From: Flavobacteriales bacterium
GTDB taxonomy: Bacteria; Bacteroidota; Bacteroidia; Flavobacteriales_F; PHOS-HE28
Reading direction: 5' to 3'
Assembly (NCBI GenBank): GCA_016702645.1
Contig: JADJDP010000014.1
Location: 62,001-126,000 of the forward strand
DNA: 64,000 nucleotides
A program made the position numbers and the translations under genes. Under the pieces are notes generated by a model, which was given only the letters and a program-made list of their open reading frames with translations, searched no databases and was not told where the DNA came from. Shown one piece after another: positions 59,403 to 64,000 of the stretch. The stretch's first letter is position 1. Each line of letters starts with the position of its first letter.

Positions 59403-59410
59403 TACTTTCG
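59403..59410 (+). promoter_or_regulatory. -7 element immediately before ispE
   Basis: TACTTTCG (7 of 8) followed by CCGC and the ATG at 59415, which suggests a leaderless or very short leader transcript. Confidence 0.4.
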
Positions 59411-59414
59411 CCGC

Positions 59415-60254
59415 ATGCTCGCGTTCCCGCACGCAAAGATCAACCTGGGACTCAATGTCATTGAGCGCCGCGCAGATGGATACCACGAGATCGAGAGCGT
59501 CCTGGTCCCCATCCCGCTCCGCGATGCGCTGGAGATCGTCATTGATCCAACGCTGCCAAGAGGCGGGGTCGTGTACACCAGAACAGGCCTGTCCATCGAC
59601 GGGGATATCGAACGGGACCTATGCATGAGGGCTGTCCGCTCCATTGCGCATGACCGCGACTTGCCGGGGCTTCGGATGCACCTGCACAAAGTGGTCCCCA
59701 TGGGTGCAGGTCTAGGTGGGGGGTCAAGCGATGGGGCACAGGCGCTCATGTTGGCGAACAAGCTATTGGAACTGAAGCTGGACAGGGACCACCTGCTTCG
59801 CTTGGCCGAAGAACTAGGCAGTGATTGTCCTTTCTTCCTTGGAAATGGCGCCGCCTTGGTCACCGGGCGCGGAGAGCGGATATCACCGATCACCCTCGAT
59901 CTGGGTGGTCTGTGGCTGGTGTTGGTGAACCCGGGTGTACATGTTTCCACCGCACTGGTCTACGCGAACACGGATCCAACGGAAAGAAGAATGAACCTCG
60001 GTAGCGTTCTGCTTTCCACCAAGATGGAGGAGTGGGGTTCGCTAGCTCCGAACGTCATGGAGCATTATGTGTTCACCGCGCATCCGGAGGTCGGCGCGAT
60101 CAAGCAGCGTCTTTTGGAAGCCGGAGCGGTCCATGCTGCGATGAGCGGCTCTGGCTCCACCGTTTTCGGACTTTTCCGGGACAAGCCTGCGCCAATGGCA
60201 TGGCCCATGTCGCATTCCAACTGGGTGTTCCAGTTACCTGCCTTCGTTCAATAG
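59415..60254 (+). CDS. ispE: 4-diphosphocytidyl-2-C-methyl-D-erythritol kinase
   Basis: 279 residues from the ATG at 59415; the upstream open frame overlaps accA in antisense and is not used. GHMP-kinase family. The N-terminus is FPHAKINLGLNVIERRADGYHEI, the ATP loop is VPMGAGLGGGSSDGA, GSDCPFFLGNGAA follows, and the C-terminal motif is AAMSGSGSTVFGLF. It phosphorylates CDP-ME in the non-mevalonate isoprenoid pathway. Its last 21 bp overlap the convergent redoxin gene. Confidence 0.96.
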   Translation: MLAFPHAKINLGLNVIERRADGYHEIESVLVPIPLRDALEIVIDPTLPRGGVVYTRTGLSIDGDIERDLCMRAVRSIAHDRDLPGLRMHLHKVVPMGAGLGGGSSDGAQALMLANKLLELKLDRDHLLRLAEELGSDCPFFLGNGAALVTGRGERISPITLDLGGLWLVLVNPGVHVSTALVYANTDPTERRMNLGSVLLSTKMEEWGSLAPNVMEHYVFTAHPEVGAIKQRLLEAGAVHAAMSGSGSTVFGLFRDKPAPMAWPMSHSNWVFQLPAFVQ

Positions 60255-61588
60255 CGGCAACACCATCGTTCTCAGCTCTTCGTGATCAAAGGGTTTACCG
60301 ATGATCACGCCTTGCCCGTCCAACACAATGAACGTGGGCGTTGCCTTCACGGCAAAGGCTTTTGCGGCCTGTGAACCCCAAGCATTCAGTTCAGAGAAAC
60401 AACGGAATGAGAGTTGTTCCTCCGCTATCGTGCGAATGAAGTCAGCTCGATCATTGTCCAGCGCGATGCCGATCACCTGGAGCCCGTTGGCGTTCGAACC
60501 ATTGTACAGAGACACCAGCCCGGGCATTTGTTCATGACAATGATCACACGTGCTCGAGTAGAAGAACAACGCCGTACATCGGGATCCACTTCTCAATTCA
60601 GAAAGCGAGGCAGTGTCGCCGCGCAAAGGATCGGGCAGGAGAACGTCCGGTGCCTGACTTCCAATGGACACTCTCAGTTGAGCAGCAACCAACTGAAGTA
60701 ATTCGGGCTCAGGTGGGTACAAGGTTCCTGGCCCGGTGATGTACGCGTCGACCAAATGTTGTACGAGTTCATCCGCCGCATACTCCGAGAAGAGGTTGAG
60801 CAGGAAAGAGCGCGTAAAACGCCAGCATACTGGATCCGGCTCGGCCCACTTGAGCAAGGAGTCGCTGGCATTGGACAGCACATCGGTCGATGCGGGTGTC
60901 GCACTCTGCAGGACCGCTGTGATGGCATTCGGGTACACGGAACTACGGACCAAGCTGGCGTCGGTCCAATCCATGGCATCGCGGATCGCCAATGGCCCGC
61001 GTGGGATGGCAGCTGTCAGTTGCTGATCGGCACCAACCACCTTGCTGAAATAGCTCGTCGGGTCTTGAAGGATCAGCCGTTCCAGCACGGACCCGCGTCT
61101 GCCGACCGCTGCCCTCTCCAGACTATCAAGGACGAGTAGGTTGGTCGCATCAAGGGGATCGGACGTCGCCCGCCGCTGACGCAACGAAGAGATCTCGGAG
61201 CCATAGGACCTGCTTGCACGTTTGTACTCCCATAATCGCTGGTTCTCCGAGGACCGGACCACCGCGATATGTTCACGTAATGGTAGTCCATCGAATCTCA
61301 GCTCGACGGAATTCTCGCGCGGATCAGGATCGGATCCACCCGGTCCGAGTCACTGACCGATAGTTGGTAAAATCCCGAAGCGGCTGAGCGTTCATCAAAA
61401 GCAAAACGACCCTTGCGATCAACGAAGGTCGTGTCAACCGGAAAATGGTCCTGACCATATGTTGACCAAAGGACCACGGATCCGGGCCGACCATCGTTCT
61501 GTTCGAACGATCCGATAAGGCGCTGCGCGCGCGCAGTTGTCCCTAGCAGAAGGGTCAATAGTGAAAGAAGTTGCAGCCGAAGTACCAT
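60234..61588 (-). CDS. Periplasmic TlpA-like thiol-disulfide protein with N-terminal DUF4369-like domain (one frameshift)
   Basis: About 451 residues when repaired. It starts at ATG 61588 (MVLRLQLLSLLTLLLGTTARAQ, signal peptide); a start at 61606 is also possible. The N-terminal domain (GSFEQNDGRPGSVVLWS, then TFVDRKGRFAFDE) resembles the DUF4369 sandwich often fused to redoxins in Bacteroidota. A helical middle follows, then a thioredoxin-fold domain with LFFYSSTCDHCHEQMPGL (CxxC) and VKATPTFIVLDGQG (cis-Pro). The break lies at about 61314-61319; adding one base gives IRAENSVELRFDG. It probably reduces periplasmic cysteines, for instance for cytochrome c maturation. This last role is inference. 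Confidence 0.85.
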
Positions 61589-61627
61589 ACGATGAGGGGA
61601 TACCAAGCAAAACTCTTGCTAGGGTAC

Positions 61628-61662
61628 AAAAAAAGAACCCCGCCACTTGCGTGACGGGGTTC
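61628..61662 (-). terminator. Intrinsic terminator of the rRNA operon
   Basis: On the minus strand, a 12-bp stem (GAACCCCGTCAC / GTGGCGGGGTTC, one G-U pair) with loop GCAA is followed by TTTTTTT directly downstream of 5S. Confidence 0.9.
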
Positions 61663-61664
61663 AG

Positions 61665-61776
<112 letters not shown>

Positions 61777-61861
61777 AATCGTGGATACGATTTGACAGGT
61801 CGTTGGACAAGACCAAAACAGCCGAGGACCGTTCCATGGAGCGATCTGTTGGATCGAAAGT

Positions 61862-64000
<2,139 letters not shown>

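Noticed and set aside
61298..61606. A separate small exported protein upstream of the redoxin
   Set aside because: One added base joins it to the redoxin as its signal peptide and N-terminal domain.

Overview
The window looks like a chromosomal segment of a Bacteroidota bacterium, most likely an uncultured member of the Flavobacteriales with unusually high GC. The evidence is as follows. At least seven proteins carry type IX secretion (T9SS) sorting domains: type A on a VCBS/FG-GAP protein, a cupredoxin, an M28 peptidase and two multiheme cytochromes, and type B (gliding-motility-associated C-terminal domain) on giant adhesins. There are SprB-like repeats, TAnnTTTG-type -7 promoter elements and Bacteroidota-style mdh, gyrB, dnaB and DUF5606 genes. 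Shine-Dalgarno sites are not evident.

Layout. 1-2044 is the 3' part of a secreted VCBS protein. 2118-3062 is mdh (minus). 3230-5175 is an ECF sigma factor followed by a one-pass membrane protein with PKD domains and a type-B-like C-terminus. 5338-24868 holds three consecutive giant surface adhesin genes. They share an N-terminal CUB / PKD / P-domain-like module and a T9SS type B tail; the third (about 3,960 aa) has about 36 tandem repeats of about 79 aa. 24936-26884 is gyrB (minus). 27133-31958 is a coupled TPR lipoprotein-like/beta-barrel pair (minus). 32117-32806 is ftsE. 32810-35074 holds two glycosyltransferases (minus). 35160 is murB. 36219-46636 is a redox and peptidase region: two di-heme cytochrome c peroxidases, a DPP-IV-like peptidase, a T9SS cupredoxin, a T9SS M28 peptidase and two tandem pentaheme cytochromes with T9SS tails. 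46738-49002 is an M3 oligopeptidase and a DUF5606 protein (minus). 49117-54043 is a tightly coupled five-gene surface-polysaccharide cluster: two SDR epimerases, a methyltransferase, a GT2 and a GT-C membrane transferase. 54044-56840 is an exported protein often named asparagine synthetase B, plus dnaB (minus). 57052-60254 is a beta-propeller lipoprotein, accA (minus) and ispE. 60234-61588 is a TlpA-like redoxin (minus). 61628-64000 is the 3' end of an rRNA operon (minus): most of 23S, then 5S and a terminator.

How the genes may work together. The first 25 kb reads as a surface-adhesion locus with its own ECF sigma factor and a candidate envelope sensor. The 36-47 kb region reads as a periplasm-to-surface electron-transfer and peptide-degradation region. 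The 49-54 kb cluster decorates a surface glycan.

Data quality matters here. At least nine genes outside the repeats carry single-position frameshifts, several of them in homopolymers. The near-identical repeat block at 15.8-19.6 kb has many more. gyrB, which is essential, lacks about 28 nt. This pattern fits incompletely polished long-read sequence better than real gene decay. Frameshifted genes are therefore annotated as single genes with the break noted.
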